The notes beneath the pieces were generated by a model. That model saw only the letters and a program-made list of their open reading frames with translations, made no database searches and had not been told where the DNA came from. A stretch of 43,278 nt of DNA, taken from NCBI GenBank assembly GCA_039819065.1, contig JBCBSS010000056.1, positions 1 through 43,278 on the forward strand, in the 5' to 3' direction. Source of the stretch: JBCBSS01 sp039819065. Its GTDB lineage: Bacteria; Bacteroidota; Bacteroidia; Cytophagales; Cyclobacteriaceae. The translations under genes were made by a program, and so were the position numbers. Position 1 is the stretch's first letter. Every line of letters begins with the position of its first letter. This document shows, piece by piece, positions 25,327 to 34,193 of the stretch.

Positions 25327-27258
25327 TTGAGAAAGGAAAGTATACTCATATTATTTACCATTATCATGGTATTCGGACAAGCCAATGCCGATGGTATGCA
25401 TGTGATATCATTTTCTACCTTTCAAGACACTTCGGCCGTCGCATCAGACACCGCAAAAGCCAAAAAGAAAAAAAAGCCCGGAGGCAGTAAAGTGCAACCG
25501 CCTGAAGAAGTGTCTAACTTCTATAAGGCAGACCGACCTAAGAAAAAGTCCGTTGGTAAGGTGTTGTATAAACTGCTCTTCAGAAAGAAAAAAGACAAAG
25601 CAGATACCACACTTGATGTAAATAAACCCAATCCTTATATGCCATATGAGGACAAAGTCATTACTAACGTCAGGCTGAAAAAACTGGATATATTCGGTAC
25701 TGATGTAGATGATACCTTGAAAGCACCTAAATCCTTTTTCGGGAGAACAGCGAACAATTTGCATATCAAATCCAGTAGCCGCGCCATCCGTAAAAACTTG
25801 CTTTTCAAAAAAGGACGACTAATCGATGCAGAAGAAATATACCAGAATGAAAGGTTAATCAGAAGCCTGCCATATATCAGGGATGCCAGGATACTGATCG
25901 AGGAACCCGATTCAGCCAGCTACGGTGTAGGCGTAGTGGTAGTTACCCAAGACATATTTCCGTTCTCATTTGATTATGATTCCAGAGATGTGGACTCTGC
26001 CAGGTTAAGCGTAAACCACAGAAATTTGTTTGGACTTGGCTACCAATTGGATAATACTTTCGAGCTAGACAGCGATGAAGATTCCAGATTTGGCTACATC
26101 GGCATATTTCGGGTACCCAATATCCTGGGGACATTCATTGTTGGAGAATTGGAATACGCAGATACACGTGGGCGAGATTATTTTGGTGCTCGCGCCTTTA
26201 GGAACTTCGTTACCCCGGACATCCAATATGCCGGTGGAGTTGAGTTATCACGCCAGACGTTAAACGAAATCAGAATTATCGGTGATTCGCTATTCGAGGC
26301 CAAGTCACAATTCAATTTTGAAGAGCTATGGGTAGCCAAAGCCTATCGTTCTTTCTTCACTCCCCCAGCCCAGCGCATCAAGGAAAAACTACGTATCGTC
26401 ATTGCAGGAAGATTCACCAATACACGCTACAGAGACCGCCCTGCCACTTCCGCAGAGGTCAACAGAGATTTCCAGGATAGAACGCAATATTTGGGTAGCA
26501 TAGGGCTTTCCAAAAGGTCATATACCAAGGACAAACTCATCTTTGGTTTCGGTAGAACAGAAGACGTTCCATCAGGACACCTGTTCGAACTCACAGGCGG
26601 GTATGAAGTCGGTGAATTCGTAAATAGGCCTTACTTCGGCCTCAGCGCTAGCAAAGGTGGATACATTAAACACTTTGGCTATCTGAACGGAGGCGTTTCT
26701 GCCGGAGGTTTTCTGCTTAATGATCGCTTTGAACAAGGAGTCATTCGCGCCAGGGCAGACTATTTCAGTAAACTGTACTTCACCGGCCGTTCGGAAATCA
26801 GGGTATTCTCCTCACTTAACTATGTCATTGGTATCCGCCGTTTTCCCCACGAATTCATAGATATCAGAAATAGAAATGGTATACGAAGCCTCAAGCTCGA
26901 TTTCTTAGAAAGCGCATTTCTTCGCGGCACCCAGCGATTGTCAGTCAATACCGATGTGGTGGTCTTCACACCATGGCGATTTGGGGGGTTCAGGCTGGCG
27001 CTATTGGGCTTTCTCGATTTGGGATGGATTGCCAGTAACGATGAGTCAGTATTTACTGACGGCGCCTATCAAGGTGTAGGCATTGGTTTTAGGTTTAGAA
27101 ATGACAACCTCGCTTTCCGCACATTGCAGCTGCGTTTTGCCATTTTCCCGCGTGTACCCGAGGGAATTTCAGGATTCCGCTTTAGAATTTCCAGTTTGCC
27201 AAGACTGGAAGTACAGGATTTCGACCTCAGAAAACCGGATATCATCAGGTTTGAATAA
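25327..27258 (+). CDS. BamA/TamA-like (Omp85-type) outer-membrane protein
   Basis: This 643-residue exported protein starts at TTG; the first in-frame ATG lies inside the hydrophobic signal and would destroy it. The signal peptide covers residues 1-20. A Lys/Pro-rich low-complexity stretch (about 35-85) and a POTRA-like segment at about 115-205 (KKGRLIDAEEIYQNERLIRSLPYIRDARI, the classic strand-helix connection to an outer barrel) follow. A predicted 16-strand-type barrel extends to the end. Omp85 proteins insert or translocate proteins or lipids at the outer membrane. This one has a single clear POTRA domain and no BamA-type full array, so it is probably a specialised member. No partner gene is adjacent. 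Confidence 0.75.
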   Translation: MRKESILILFTIIMVFGQANADGMHVISFSTFQDTSAVASDTAKAKKKKKPGGSKVQPPEEVSNFYKADRPKKKSVGKVLYKLLFRKKKDKADTTLDVNKPNPYMPYEDKVITNVRLKKLDIFGTDVDDTLKAPKSFFGRTANNLHIKSSSRAIRKNLLFKKGRLIDAEEIYQNERLIRSLPYIRDARILIEEPDSASYGVGVVVVTQDIFPFSFDYDSRDVDSARLSVNHRNLFGLGYQLDNTFELDSDEDSRFGYIGIFRVPNILGTFIVGELEYADTRGRDYFGARAFRNFVTPDIQYAGGVELSRQTLNEIRIIGDSLFEAKSQFNFEELWVAKAYRSFFTPPAQRIKEKLRIVIAGRFTNTRYRDRPATSAEVNRDFQDRTQYLGSIGLSKRSYTKDKLIFGFGRTEDVPSGHLFELTGGYEVGEFVNRPYFGLSASKGGYIKHFGYLNGGVSAGGFLLNDRFEQGVIRARADYFSKLYFTGRSEIRVFSSLNYVIGIRRFPHEFIDIRNRNGIRSLKLDFLESAFLRGTQRLSVNTDVVVFTPWRFGGFRLALLGFLDLGWIASNDESVFTDGAYQGVGIGFRFRNDNLAFRTLQLRFAIFPRVPEGISGFRFRISSLPRLEVQDFDLRKPDIIRFE

Positions 27259-27272
27259 CACCGGCTAGAAAC

Positions 27273-27308
27273 ATGATTGGTATCATTAACCGCTTTGACG
27301 CCAATCAT
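27273..27308 (+). terminator. Possible hairpin terminator after the Omp85-like gene
   Basis: ATGATTGG (27273-27280) pairs perfectly with CCAATCAT (27301-27308) across a 20-nt loop, followed by TCCTTTT. It is weak as an intrinsic terminator because of the long loop. Confidence 0.35.
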
Positions 27309-27390
27309 TCCTTTTGCTCCCTATTCTGGCTTATTTCACATCAGAACAAAGGCCAATTTTTTAAAATGAAGCCTTTTAAAATCCAAAAAT

Positions 27391-27534
27391 ATGGATAGCA
27401 TCTTTGAGCAATACGTTGCCAAGAGCAACAGAAGTGTCGAGAAAGTCGCACTTGAACAGGGTAAAACCATAGCATGGCCACACTTCCCTATCAACACAAA
27501 ACACACTAAAAACGCAACTTGTCTAATCCAATAG
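27391..27534 (+). CDS. Possible small protein (47 aa) ahead of the YciF-like gene
   Basis: An ATG-initiated frame encodes 47 residues beginning MDSIFEQYVAKSNRSVEKV and ends 7 nt before the ferritin-like gene. The first half looks like an amphipathic helix, and the second half is less protein-like. I do not recognise it. Its tight spacing suggests a real small ORF or leader peptide cotranscribed with the downstream gene, but chance is not excluded. Confidence 0.35.
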   Translation: MDSIFEQYVAKSNRSVEKVALEQGKTIAWPHFPINTKHTKNATCLIQ

Positions 27535-27541
27535 TATAATA

Positions 27542-28048
27542 ATGAGAAAGATACATGACCTAAAAGATCTCCTCATTGAGAAAGTGAGAGAGCTTTACGA
27601 TGGAGAAAAACAGCAGATAAAAGTTTTGCCTGCTTTAATAGAACGCATTCAAGCAGAAGATCTACGCGCCATTATGGTACAACACGTAATGGATACGGAA
27701 GATCAATTGCTCAGACTCGAAAGGGTTTTCAACCGTCTCTATGAAGAGCCCACCAGCAAGACCAACATGGTAATGAAGAGTTTGCTCAAAGAAGCTAAAG
27801 ATCTGCAAACACGTAGTGCCGACCAGCAGGAGGTCCTGGATGCCGGATTGATATCTTCTATGCAACACATCAAGCATTACGAAATAGCTGGGTACGGTGC
27901 CGTAGCCAACTACGCCAATTTGTTGGATGAAGAAGTCATCGCTAGCTTACTACATGAATCATTGGAAGAAGAAAAAAGCGCAGACGAGCGGTTGAGAGAC
28001 CTGGCCGAAACACGTATCAACCTGAGTGCCAAGAGCGTATACCAATAA
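27542..28048 (+). CDS. YciE/YciF-type ferritin-like protein (DUF892)
   Basis: This 168-residue all-helical ferritin-like protein has the family hallmarks: the opening LKDLLIEKVRELYDGEKQQIKVLPALI, the central H-Y-E-IAGYGA motif (KHYEIAGYGAVANYANLL) and the closing LLHESLEEEKSADERL. These Glu/His residues form a di-iron-type site in the structural family. Members are induced by general, osmotic or oxidative stress, and their biochemical role is unclear. It is followed 94 nt later by the release-factor-domain gene and begins the long co-directional run that ends at the outer-membrane barrel. Confidence 0.88.
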   Translation: MRKIHDLKDLLIEKVRELYDGEKQQIKVLPALIERIQAEDLRAIMVQHVMDTEDQLLRLERVFNRLYEEPTSKTNMVMKSLLKEAKDLQTRSADQQEVLDAGLISSMQHIKHYEIAGYGAVANYANLLDEEVIASLLHESLEEEKSADERLRDLAETRINLSAKSVYQ

Positions 28049-28142
28049 CCCATACGCGCCCACTCACCGTACGTAACTGATGATTATCATCGCTGGAAAC
28101 CTGTTTTGCTCATAAAACGGTAACAGATGCAAGGCGATATTG

Positions 28143-28583
28143 ATGGTGACCCAAAGTACAGGAAGAATGCACCGTCATGTAGGTATATGGTTAGATAAGC
28201 GAAAAGCCTATATCGTTCACCTTCACAAAGAGGCTGTAACCACCACTTCTATACTATCCGCCGTAGACGACTTTCACGCGGTAGGTGGTTCGAGGTCAAG
28301 CACCCCCTATGGCCCTCAAGATGCAGTTTCAGAAAGCAAAGTACTGGAAAGAAGAAAGCAACAACTTAAAAATTACTATTGCCGACTTGCAGAATCGATC
28401 AAAGCGGCTGACGCCATCTACATTATGGGGCCAGCAGAGGCTAAATACGGTTTTGAAAAAATATTAAAAGAAAAAATGAACCTCGGTCACAAAATCACGA
28501 CTGTAGAAAGTGCAGACAGCATGACAGAAAATCAGATTGTGGCTAAGGTGAAGTCCCACTTTAACAGATTACAGACCCAATGA
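28143..28583 (+). CDS. Putative baeRF/eRF1-domain-3-like protein
   Basis: This is a 146-residue protein. The frame opens at a TTG one codon earlier, but the ATG at 28143 is preferred. The N-terminal HVGIWLDKRKAYIVHL and the C-terminal AAD-AIYIMGPAEAKYGFEKIL / KITTVESADSMTENQIVAKVK resemble the short bacterial archaeo-eukaryotic release-factor-like proteins (eRF1 domain 3 fold). In those proteins, strand-loop GPAEAK-type motifs and a TVE-ADxMT tail recur. Their role is thought to be in ribosome rescue or stress, but it is unproven for this small class. The last 4 bases overlap the start of the serine-hydrolase-like gene (ATGA), implying translational coupling. Confidence 0.55.
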   Translation: MVTQSTGRMHRHVGIWLDKRKAYIVHLHKEAVTTTSILSAVDDFHAVGGSRSSTPYGPQDAVSESKVLERRKQQLKNYYCRLAESIKAADAIYIMGPAEAKYGFEKILKEKMNLGHKITTVESADSMTENQIVAKVKSHFNRLQTQ

Positions 28584-28594
28584 CATTCATGCTT

Positions 28595-29809
28595 ATGAAA
28601 AAATTAGCTATCAATATCATATTAATGCTCAGCACATCGCTACTATGGGCTCAGGAGTATGTCCCGGAGGGGGTAAGCCAGCTTACTTCTTCTTATGTGA
28701 ATTCAGCTCGTAACAGAGGTTTGATGGTGGCCGTCATTGATGGCGATCAGATCCAGTATTACGGTTTTGGAGAATTAGCAAAAGGCAGTAATCAGGTACC
28801 AAACAAAAATACCGTTTTCGAGATCGGAGAATTGTCTAGTCTCTTCACCACCACTCTTCTATCAGATTTAGTACTTAACAACGAAGTGCACCTTGATGAC
28901 AGGCTTCAAGACTTTCTCACCGATACCATCAAAGTACCTACCTTCCAGAATATCATTTGCACCACACGGCCAGCGGCATGGTACGATTATGATGATCAGA
29001 ACGCCTATGAACCTGCCATTATCAGGACAGCTTGCGGGCCAGACCCTAACACCCCTCCTACTTGTATTACCCTTTGTAACCTGGCCAGCCATAGTGCTGC
29101 ATTGCCAGAATTACCCAAAGGGCTCAAGCGCAAAGGCAATAACCCATTTGCAGGTTATGAAATGAGCACCATGCTTTCAAGGCTAGAAAAACTGGACTTG
29201 AAACAACGCCCCGGAGAGTACTACAAACGCTCAGATTTTGGTATCGCCCTACTCGGTGAAGCTTTATCTCATCAGCAAGGCATGGACTTCGAAGCATTGG
29301 CCATAAAACGGCTGTTTACCCCTCTGGATATGCAAGATACCAGAATTACACTTAACGCAGCGCAGCTCGACAGATTGGCCAAAGCCCACAATAAGAAGGG
29401 AAAAGTAGTAGATTATTGGTCATACGGTGCACTGGCTCCGGCCGGTGGTTTCCGCTCTACAGCCAAAGACCTCGCACGCTTTGTACAGGCTAATATGGGT
29501 GCCACTAAAACCTCATTGGAATTTGCTTTTGATGCTACACATCAGTCTTGGCTCACGGTAGAAGGAAAGGGTGCAGACAAGACCGATATGACCTTGGGCT
29601 GGTTTATCAAATCTCCTAACACTAAAGCTTCTAAAATATGGTTAAGCGGCTCTACTGGAGGCTTCAGCAGCTTCATAGGCTTCCTGAAGCATGAGAAGAA
29701 AGGTATCATCATACTTTCTAATTCTAGCAATAGCGTAGCTGAGCTCGGACAAGATTTACTGGCCTGGCTCAAAAACTATACAACGGTCACAGAAATATCC
29801 CAGAACTAA
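28595..29809 (+). CDS. Serine-hydrolase (beta-lactamase) fold protein, catalytic motif lost
   Basis: This exported protein has the class C beta-lactamase/PBP-like fold. Its signal peptide is MKKLAINIILMLSTSLLWAQ. I chose the ATG at 28595; two earlier in-frame ATGs (28580 and 28589) exist, the first overlapping the upstream stop. The fold is recognised from FEIGELSSLFTTTLL, ITLCNLASHSAALPELP, LFTPLDMQDT, LAPAGGFRSTAKDLARF and STGGFSSFIGF. The usual S-x-x-K at the nucleophile is replaced by E-L-S-S, and the Y-x-N position reads RSD. Activity as a serine hydrolase is therefore doubtful. A Cys-rich insert at about 120-160 (ICTTRP...RTACGPDP...CITLC) may form disulfides. It may bind peptidoglycan or act as a scaffold. 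Confidence 0.82.
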   Translation: MKKLAINIILMLSTSLLWAQEYVPEGVSQLTSSYVNSARNRGLMVAVIDGDQIQYYGFGELAKGSNQVPNKNTVFEIGELSSLFTTTLLSDLVLNNEVHLDDRLQDFLTDTIKVPTFQNIICTTRPAAWYDYDDQNAYEPAIIRTACGPDPNTPPTCITLCNLASHSAALPELPKGLKRKGNNPFAGYEMSTMLSRLEKLDLKQRPGEYYKRSDFGIALLGEALSHQQGMDFEALAIKRLFTPLDMQDTRITLNAAQLDRLAKAHNKKGKVVDYWSYGALAPAGGFRSTAKDLARFVQANMGATKTSLEFAFDATHQSWLTVEGKGADKTDMTLGWFIKSPNTKASKIWLSGSTGGFSSFIGFLKHEKKGIIILSNSSNSVAELGQDLLAWLKNYTTVTEISQN

Positions 29810-29819
29810 AACGACTAAT

Positions 29820-30578
29820 ATGATACTAAACTTCCGGCGCGTGTTGCCATTCATTTTGATCTTCTTCTTTTCCTTTCAGGCTGCTGCTCAGGAGAGTGCC
29901 AAGGACATTATCAAAAAAGCACAGGAGAAAATGGATGGCAATTCCAGCCACTCTAGTATGCTGATGAGGATAGAACGCCCTGATTGGTCTCGAGAGATTG
30001 GCATAAAAACATGGGCCAAAGGAAGGGATTACAGCCTTATTCTAATCACTGCCCCTAATCGGGATAAAGGCACCGCTTTTCTAAAGCGCGATCGGGAAAT
30101 CTGGAACTGGCAGCCTTCCATCGACAGGGTGATCAAGCTCCCTCCTTCTATGATGATGCAGTCATGGATGGGGTCAGATTTCAAAAATGATGACCTGGTG
30201 GAAGAGTCTTCTATTGTCGAGGATTACGAGCACCGCATTGTATCTGACACACTTATTGGTGAAAGGCCTTGTCACAAAATTGAGCTTATACCACACGAAG
30301 ATGCTCCGGTGGTATGGGGCAAGGTATTGGTCTATGTAGATAAGAAGGATTACCTACAACTCCTTGTCAAATACTACGATGAGGACGATTACCTCATCAA
30401 CACCATGGTTTTATCTGATATCAAAGCCATCGGAGGCCGCACTATTCCTACTAAGATGGAGATGATACCAGCCGAAAAAGAAAACCAACGTACGGTATTG
30501 ATTTACCAAGAAATGGAGTTCGATCTTCCCATTGAGGATCGTTTCTTCTCGCTTCAAAATATGAAAAGAATCCGATAG
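29820..30578 (+). CDS. LolA-like outer-membrane lipoprotein-sorting protein
   Basis: This 252-residue periplasmic protein has a signal peptide (residues 1-23, ending AAAQ). It resembles the outer-membrane lipoprotein-sorting protein family (LolA/LolB-like fold): repeated beta segments such as MLMRIERPDWSREIGIKTWAKG and ILITAPNRDKGTAFLK, the PSMMMQSWMGSDFKNDDLVEES motif typical of COG2834-type proteins, and a final VYVDKKDYLQLLVKYYDEDD. Family members carry a lipid-like ligand in an open barrel. It starts 10 nt after the hydrolase-like gene and ends 2 nt before the first permease, a context that points to delivering or receiving lipid for the ABC transporter. Confidence 0.85.
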   Translation: MILNFRRVLPFILIFFFSFQAAAQESAKDIIKKAQEKMDGNSSHSSMLMRIERPDWSREIGIKTWAKGRDYSLILITAPNRDKGTAFLKRDREIWNWQPSIDRVIKLPPSMMMQSWMGSDFKNDDLVEESSIVEDYEHRIVSDTLIGERPCHKIELIPHEDAPVVWGKVLVYVDKKDYLQLLVKYYDEDDYLINTMVLSDIKAIGGRTIPTKMEMIPAEKENQRTVLIYQEMEFDLPIEDRFFSLQNMKRIR

Positions 30579-30580
30579 CG

Positions 30581-31795
30581 ATGTATCTCAAGCTAGCTTG
30601 GAGAAATATCTGGAGAAGCCGTAGGAGAACGCTGATTACAATTTCTTCCATTGTATTTGCAGTGCTCTTCTCCGCCTTGCTTTATTCTACCAAAAAGGGT
30701 ATGCTGGTGAGAATGGAGCAAAATTCCGTCAGCTTCTATACGGGCTATGCCCAAGTCCACAAAAAAGGTTATTGGGACGAAAAAACCATTGACAACAGCT
30801 TTGATCAATCTGATTCATTGCTGGAAAATATAAAAGCAATCAACAATGTACTCGGTGTATACCCGCGGCTAGAATCCTTCTCACTGGCTGCTTCTGAAAG
30901 CAAGACCAGAGGCACTTTGGTAGTAGGCATCGATCCTGACGGTGAAAATGAAGTCACACGCTTACGGGATAAGATCAACCAAGGCAACTATCTGGACCCA
31001 TCGGATAGGGCTGTGATCATCACTGAAGGACTAGCCAATTATCTGAAGCTAGCAGTGGGTGACACATTGGTTCTACTCGGGCAAGGATATCACGGTACTT
31101 CGGCTACAGCCAAATATCCGGTAAAAGGGCTATTGAAATTCGGTAATCCGGACTTGAATAACGGCTTGGTTTACCTACCCATGAAAGAGGCACAATGGCT
31201 CTTCTCGGCAGAAAACAAACTGACATCGTTGGTGCTACAGCTTGAGGAAAATAGCAAGGTCAACAGGGTTTCGGACAAGGTACAAGCTAGCATTGGCCCC
31301 GATTATGAATCGATGAGTTGGAAAACCATGCTACCAGAATTGGATCAGATCATAAAAGGTGAAAATACAGAAACGGCTGTGGTGTTGTCGGTACTTTATC
31401 TACTTATATCCTTTGGGTTATTTGGTACCATTCTCATGATGACGCTTGAAAGAAGCTATGAATTCGGGGTATTGATCGCCATAGGTATGAAGAAAGCATA
31501 CATCTATACTGTGGTAATCATTGAGAACTTTCTACTGTCGCTTTTAGGGGTCCTGGCAGGTAGTATATTGAGCTTTCCAGTGCTGTACTACTTCCATAAA
31601 TCTCCGATAAGAATGGGAGACGAACTGGCCGAAGCTTATGAAAAATATGGGCTTGAGCCTGTGTTCTATTTCTCTATTGCCCCTGATGTATTCTACACAC
31701 AAGCCTTAGCGGTTTTGATTATTTCACTGGTTATTTCAGCCTATCCCCTTTTCAAAATCGCCAGACTAGAGCCTGTAGAAGCGATGAGGAGCTGA
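30581..31795 (+). CDS. ABC transporter permease (FtsX/LolC-type), first copy
   Basis: This 404-residue inner-membrane protein has the MacB/LolC/FtsX architecture. There is one N-terminal transmembrane helix (opening MYLKLAWRNIWRSRRRT), a large periplasmic domain (about 45-255), and three C-terminal helices with the FtsX-domain signature (SYEFGVLIAIGMKKAYIY). It ends YPLFKIARLEPVEAMRS, the coupling end that contacts the ATPase. It starts 2 nt after the LolA-like gene. A second permease of the same family lies 491 bp downstream behind a repeat block, so the transporter is probably a heterodimer of the two permeases. No separate promoter is visible. Confidence 0.9.
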   Translation: MYLKLAWRNIWRSRRRTLITISSIVFAVLFSALLYSTKKGMLVRMEQNSVSFYTGYAQVHKKGYWDEKTIDNSFDQSDSLLENIKAINNVLGVYPRLESFSLAASESKTRGTLVVGIDPDGENEVTRLRDKINQGNYLDPSDRAVIITEGLANYLKLAVGDTLVLLGQGYHGTSATAKYPVKGLLKFGNPDLNNGLVYLPMKEAQWLFSAENKLTSLVLQLEENSKVNRVSDKVQASIGPDYESMSWKTMLPELDQIIKGENTETAVVLSVLYLLISFGLFGTILMMTLERSYEFGVLIAIGMKKAYIYTVVIIENFLLSLLGVLAGSILSFPVLYYFHKSPIRMGDELAEAYEKYGLEPVFYFSIAPDVFYTQALAVLIISLVISAYPLFKIARLEPVEAMRS

Positions 31796-32286
31796 TGTAT
31801 TAGACATAAGAGGTAAGACATAAGAAACAAGACTAGACATAAGAAATAAGATGAAAGACGTAAGATCTAACTTCTGGCTGTCATTGCGATCCGTCGGTGG
31901 ACGGACGGGGTGAAGCAATCTCGACGATAAGAGAAGTTGGAAATTAGAAGTTAGAAGAAGTAAATAAAATTAGGTAGAAGTAAGTAGAAATATAGATGAA
32001 CCAGGTTTTCACTGTCATTGCGAGCGAAGTATGAGCGAAGCAATCCAGAAGCTAATAACGAATTACAAATTAAGAATTACGAATTGGTTTCCGAGCCCTG
32101 TCCTTCTGGAAGAAACTTATTGGACGGTAAGCACGACTTGAGCGAAAAGCATATAATCAATTGATGATATCGGAACTAGCAAAAATAAACAGATAAACGA
32201 AGCTCTTTAGCTGTCCCCCGCTGGCGGGGGTAGGGGGTGGAAGAAACTAAAGACTCAATACTTATGACCAACTACTCACAACTAAC
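31796..32286. repeat. Repeat block separating the two permease genes
   Basis: These 491 bp are non-coding. They begin with a degenerate purine-rich repeat based on TTAGACATAAGA/GGTAAGAC (31799-31870). Two TCATTGCG...AGCAATC elements follow (31879-31920 and 32013-32049), the first holding TCCGTC-GGTG-GACGGA. Next comes an AAACTTATT/AAGCACGACT segment (about 32110-32190) that recurs at about 42600-42690. The block ends with a CCCCCG-CTGG-CGGGGG hairpin (32215-32230). It looks like an insertion of several small repeats into what would otherwise be a continuous operon. Confidence 0.75.
32215..32230. repeat. GC-rich REP-like hairpin
   Basis: CCCCCG-CTGG-CGGGGG is a 6-bp perfect stem, followed by TAGGGGGTGG. 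It lies 57 nt before the second permease start. It is strong enough to affect transcription read-through between the permease genes. Confidence 0.6.
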
Positions 32287-33498
32287 ATGCTACTAACCGT
32301 CGCCTGGAGAAACATATGGAGAAACAAAGCCAGAAGCTTAGTGATCATGATCGCTATAGCGCTGGGTTTGTGGGCTGGTGCCTTTTTGATGGCTTACGCC
32401 TTTGGAGTAGCCAAGCAGCGCATTCAGGATGCCATCGCCTCGGAAATCTCCCATATTCAAATCCATCATCCAGAATTTGAGAAAGAAATGCTGCCGATCT
32501 ATACCATACCTAATGGGGACGGTATTTCGGAAGAACTGCATGCAGACAGCCTTGTAGCCGGGGTTTCACCGCGTGTAATAGCCGCAGGCATGGTAGGTTC
32601 TGCCAATAACAGCCTCGGTGGTCAATTTGTAGGCATTACACCTGAAGAGGAAGACAAGGTAACAGGTCTAAGTACTAAAATAATTGAAGGCACCTACTTT
32701 GAAGGGGTAAAGCGCAATCCAATTCTACTCGGAGAAAAGCTGGCTAACAAACTTAAGGTCAAAGAAAGATCGAAGGTTGTACTTACGTTCCAGGATGTGA
32801 ATGGGGAAATCGTAGCTGGTGCTTTCAGGGTAGTGGGCATCTACCGCACCCATAACACCACTTTTGACGAAATGAACCTTTTTGTACGGGCAGAAGATCT
32901 CAACAGCTTATTGGGCTCAAAGGGCCATCATCAAATGGCTATTCTACTCAAGGACGTAAACAACTTGAAGCAGGTAAAATCGGGACTGATATCAAACCAT
33001 TCGGACGCGCTTATTGAGGACTGGAAAGAAGTTGCACCAGAGTTGGGATTGATCATAGATTCATTCGACCAATACATGGATATTTTCATTGGCATTATTC
33101 TACTAACACTCTCTTTTGGTATTGTCAATACCATGCTCATGGCAGTGCTGGAAAGGGTCAAGGAGATTGGTATGCTCATGGCGGTGGGCATGAATAAAAC
33201 ACGCATATTCAGCATGATCTTTCTAGAGACTTTGTTTATTGTGATGTTCGCCGCGCCGCTAGGGCTGTTACTGGCTATGGCTACCATTTACTACACGGGT
33301 AATGTAGGATTGGACTTGTCTGCTGTGAGCGATGCTTATGCTTCCTTCGGTTTCAAATCGCGCATCTATCCGGAATTAGAATTCTACTACTACATGCGGA
33401 TTATGGTATTGGTAGTGATTGCTGCCATCCTTTCTTCCATTTATCCTGCCATCACCGCGCTCAGGTTGAACCCGGTCGAGGCAATCAGAAAACTTTAA
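32287..33498 (+). CDS. ABC transporter permease (FtsX/LolC-type), second copy
   Basis: This 403-residue membrane protein resembles the first permease in layout. The N-terminal helix begins MLLTVAWRNIWRNKARSL. A periplasmic domain (about 45-270) and three C-terminal helices carrying the FtsX signature (VKEIGMLMAVGMNKTRIF) follow, and it ends YPAITALRLNPVEAIRKL. The stop overlaps the start of the ATPase gene by one base (TAATG). In this subfamily two different permeases and one ATPase make a transporter that extracts lipids or lipoproteins from the inner membrane (LolCDE) or drives mechanotransmission (MacB). The adjacent LolA-like gene favours the first role. Confidence 0.92.
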   Translation: MLLTVAWRNIWRNKARSLVIMIAIALGLWAGAFLMAYAFGVAKQRIQDAIASEISHIQIHHPEFEKEMLPIYTIPNGDGISEELHADSLVAGVSPRVIAAGMVGSANNSLGGQFVGITPEEEDKVTGLSTKIIEGTYFEGVKRNPILLGEKLANKLKVKERSKVVLTFQDVNGEIVAGAFRVVGIYRTHNTTFDEMNLFVRAEDLNSLLGSKGHHQMAILLKDVNNLKQVKSGLISNHSDALIEDWKEVAPELGLIIDSFDQYMDIFIGIILLTLSFGIVNTMLMAVLERVKEIGMLMAVGMNKTRIFSMIFLETLFIVMFAAPLGLLLAMATIYYTGNVGLDLSAVSDAYASFGFKSRIYPELEFYYYMRIMVLVVIAAILSSIYPAITALRLNPVEAIRKL

Positions 33499-34193
33499 TG
33501 ACGAACAAAATGGCCATTATAGAAACACATGATCTTTCCAAAGTATATGATGAAGGCCCCGAGCCGGTTCATGCGGTGAATGACGTTGATCTCAAAATAG
33601 AAGAGGGAGAATTCACAGCCATCGTCGGCCCTTCCGGTTCTGGCAAAACCACACTTTTAAACATGATCGGTGGACTGGACAAGCCTTCAAGCGGTTCTAT
33701 TAAAATAGATACCACCGAAGTAACAGATCTCAAGAAGAGCGAATTAATAGATTTCAGGCTCAATAACATTGGTTTTGTGTTTCAGGCATACAATCTCATT
33801 CCGGTGCTTACGGCTGGGGAGAATATCGAATTTGTGATGCTGCTGCAGAAACGCCCTAAGGCCGAACGCGATAAACGCATTAAGGAGCTGCTTCAAGAGG
33901 TTGGGCTGGAAGGCAAAATCAACAATCGGCCATCGGAGCTTTCAGGCGGCCAACAGCAGCGGGTGGCTGTAGCCAGGGCTTTGGCTTCCAAGCCCAAATT
34001 TGTACTGGCTGATGAACCCTCCGCTAACCTGGACTCCAAATCCACGGAGAACCTGCTGGACATGATGATGACCTTGAACAAGGAGGAGTCTATGACCTTC
34101 ATATTTTCTACCCATGATCAGCGCGTCATAGATCGAGCGCGAAGGGTGATCACACTTGTCGATGGAAAGATCGCTTCTGACGTAAAGCAATGA
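33498..34193 (+). CDS. ABC transporter ATP-binding protein (LolD/MacB-type)
   Basis: This is a 231-residue cytoplasmic ATPase. Walker A is GPSGSGKTTLL (about 43-53), and the Q-loop is VFQAYNLIPVLTAGEN. The ABC signature is LSGGQQQRVAVARAL, followed by Walker B FVLADEPSANLD and the H-loop STHDQRV. The first residues (MTNKMAIIETHDLSKVY) allow a second start four codons later. It is coupled at both ends: it overlaps the permease stop by one base and the beta-barrel start by four bases (ATGA). It powers the two FtsX-type permeases. LolD and MacB cannot be separated by motif reading. Confidence 0.95.
   Translation: MTNKMAIIETHDLSKVYDEGPEPVHAVNDVDLKIEEGEFTAIVGPSGSGKTTLLNMIGGLDKPSSGSIKIDTTEVTDLKKSELIDFRLNNIGFVFQAYNLIPVLTAGENIEFVMLLQKRPKAERDKRIKELLQEVGLEGKINNRPSELSGGQQQRVAVARALASKPKFVLADEPSANLDSKSTENLLDMMMTLNKEESMTFIFSTHDQRVIDRARRVITLVDGKIASDVKQ

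Noticed and set aside
31799..32190. CRISPR array or integron-like array in the permease gap
   Set aside because: Repeats are degenerate, unequally spaced and contain hairpins of different families. There are no regular direct repeats with unique spacers.
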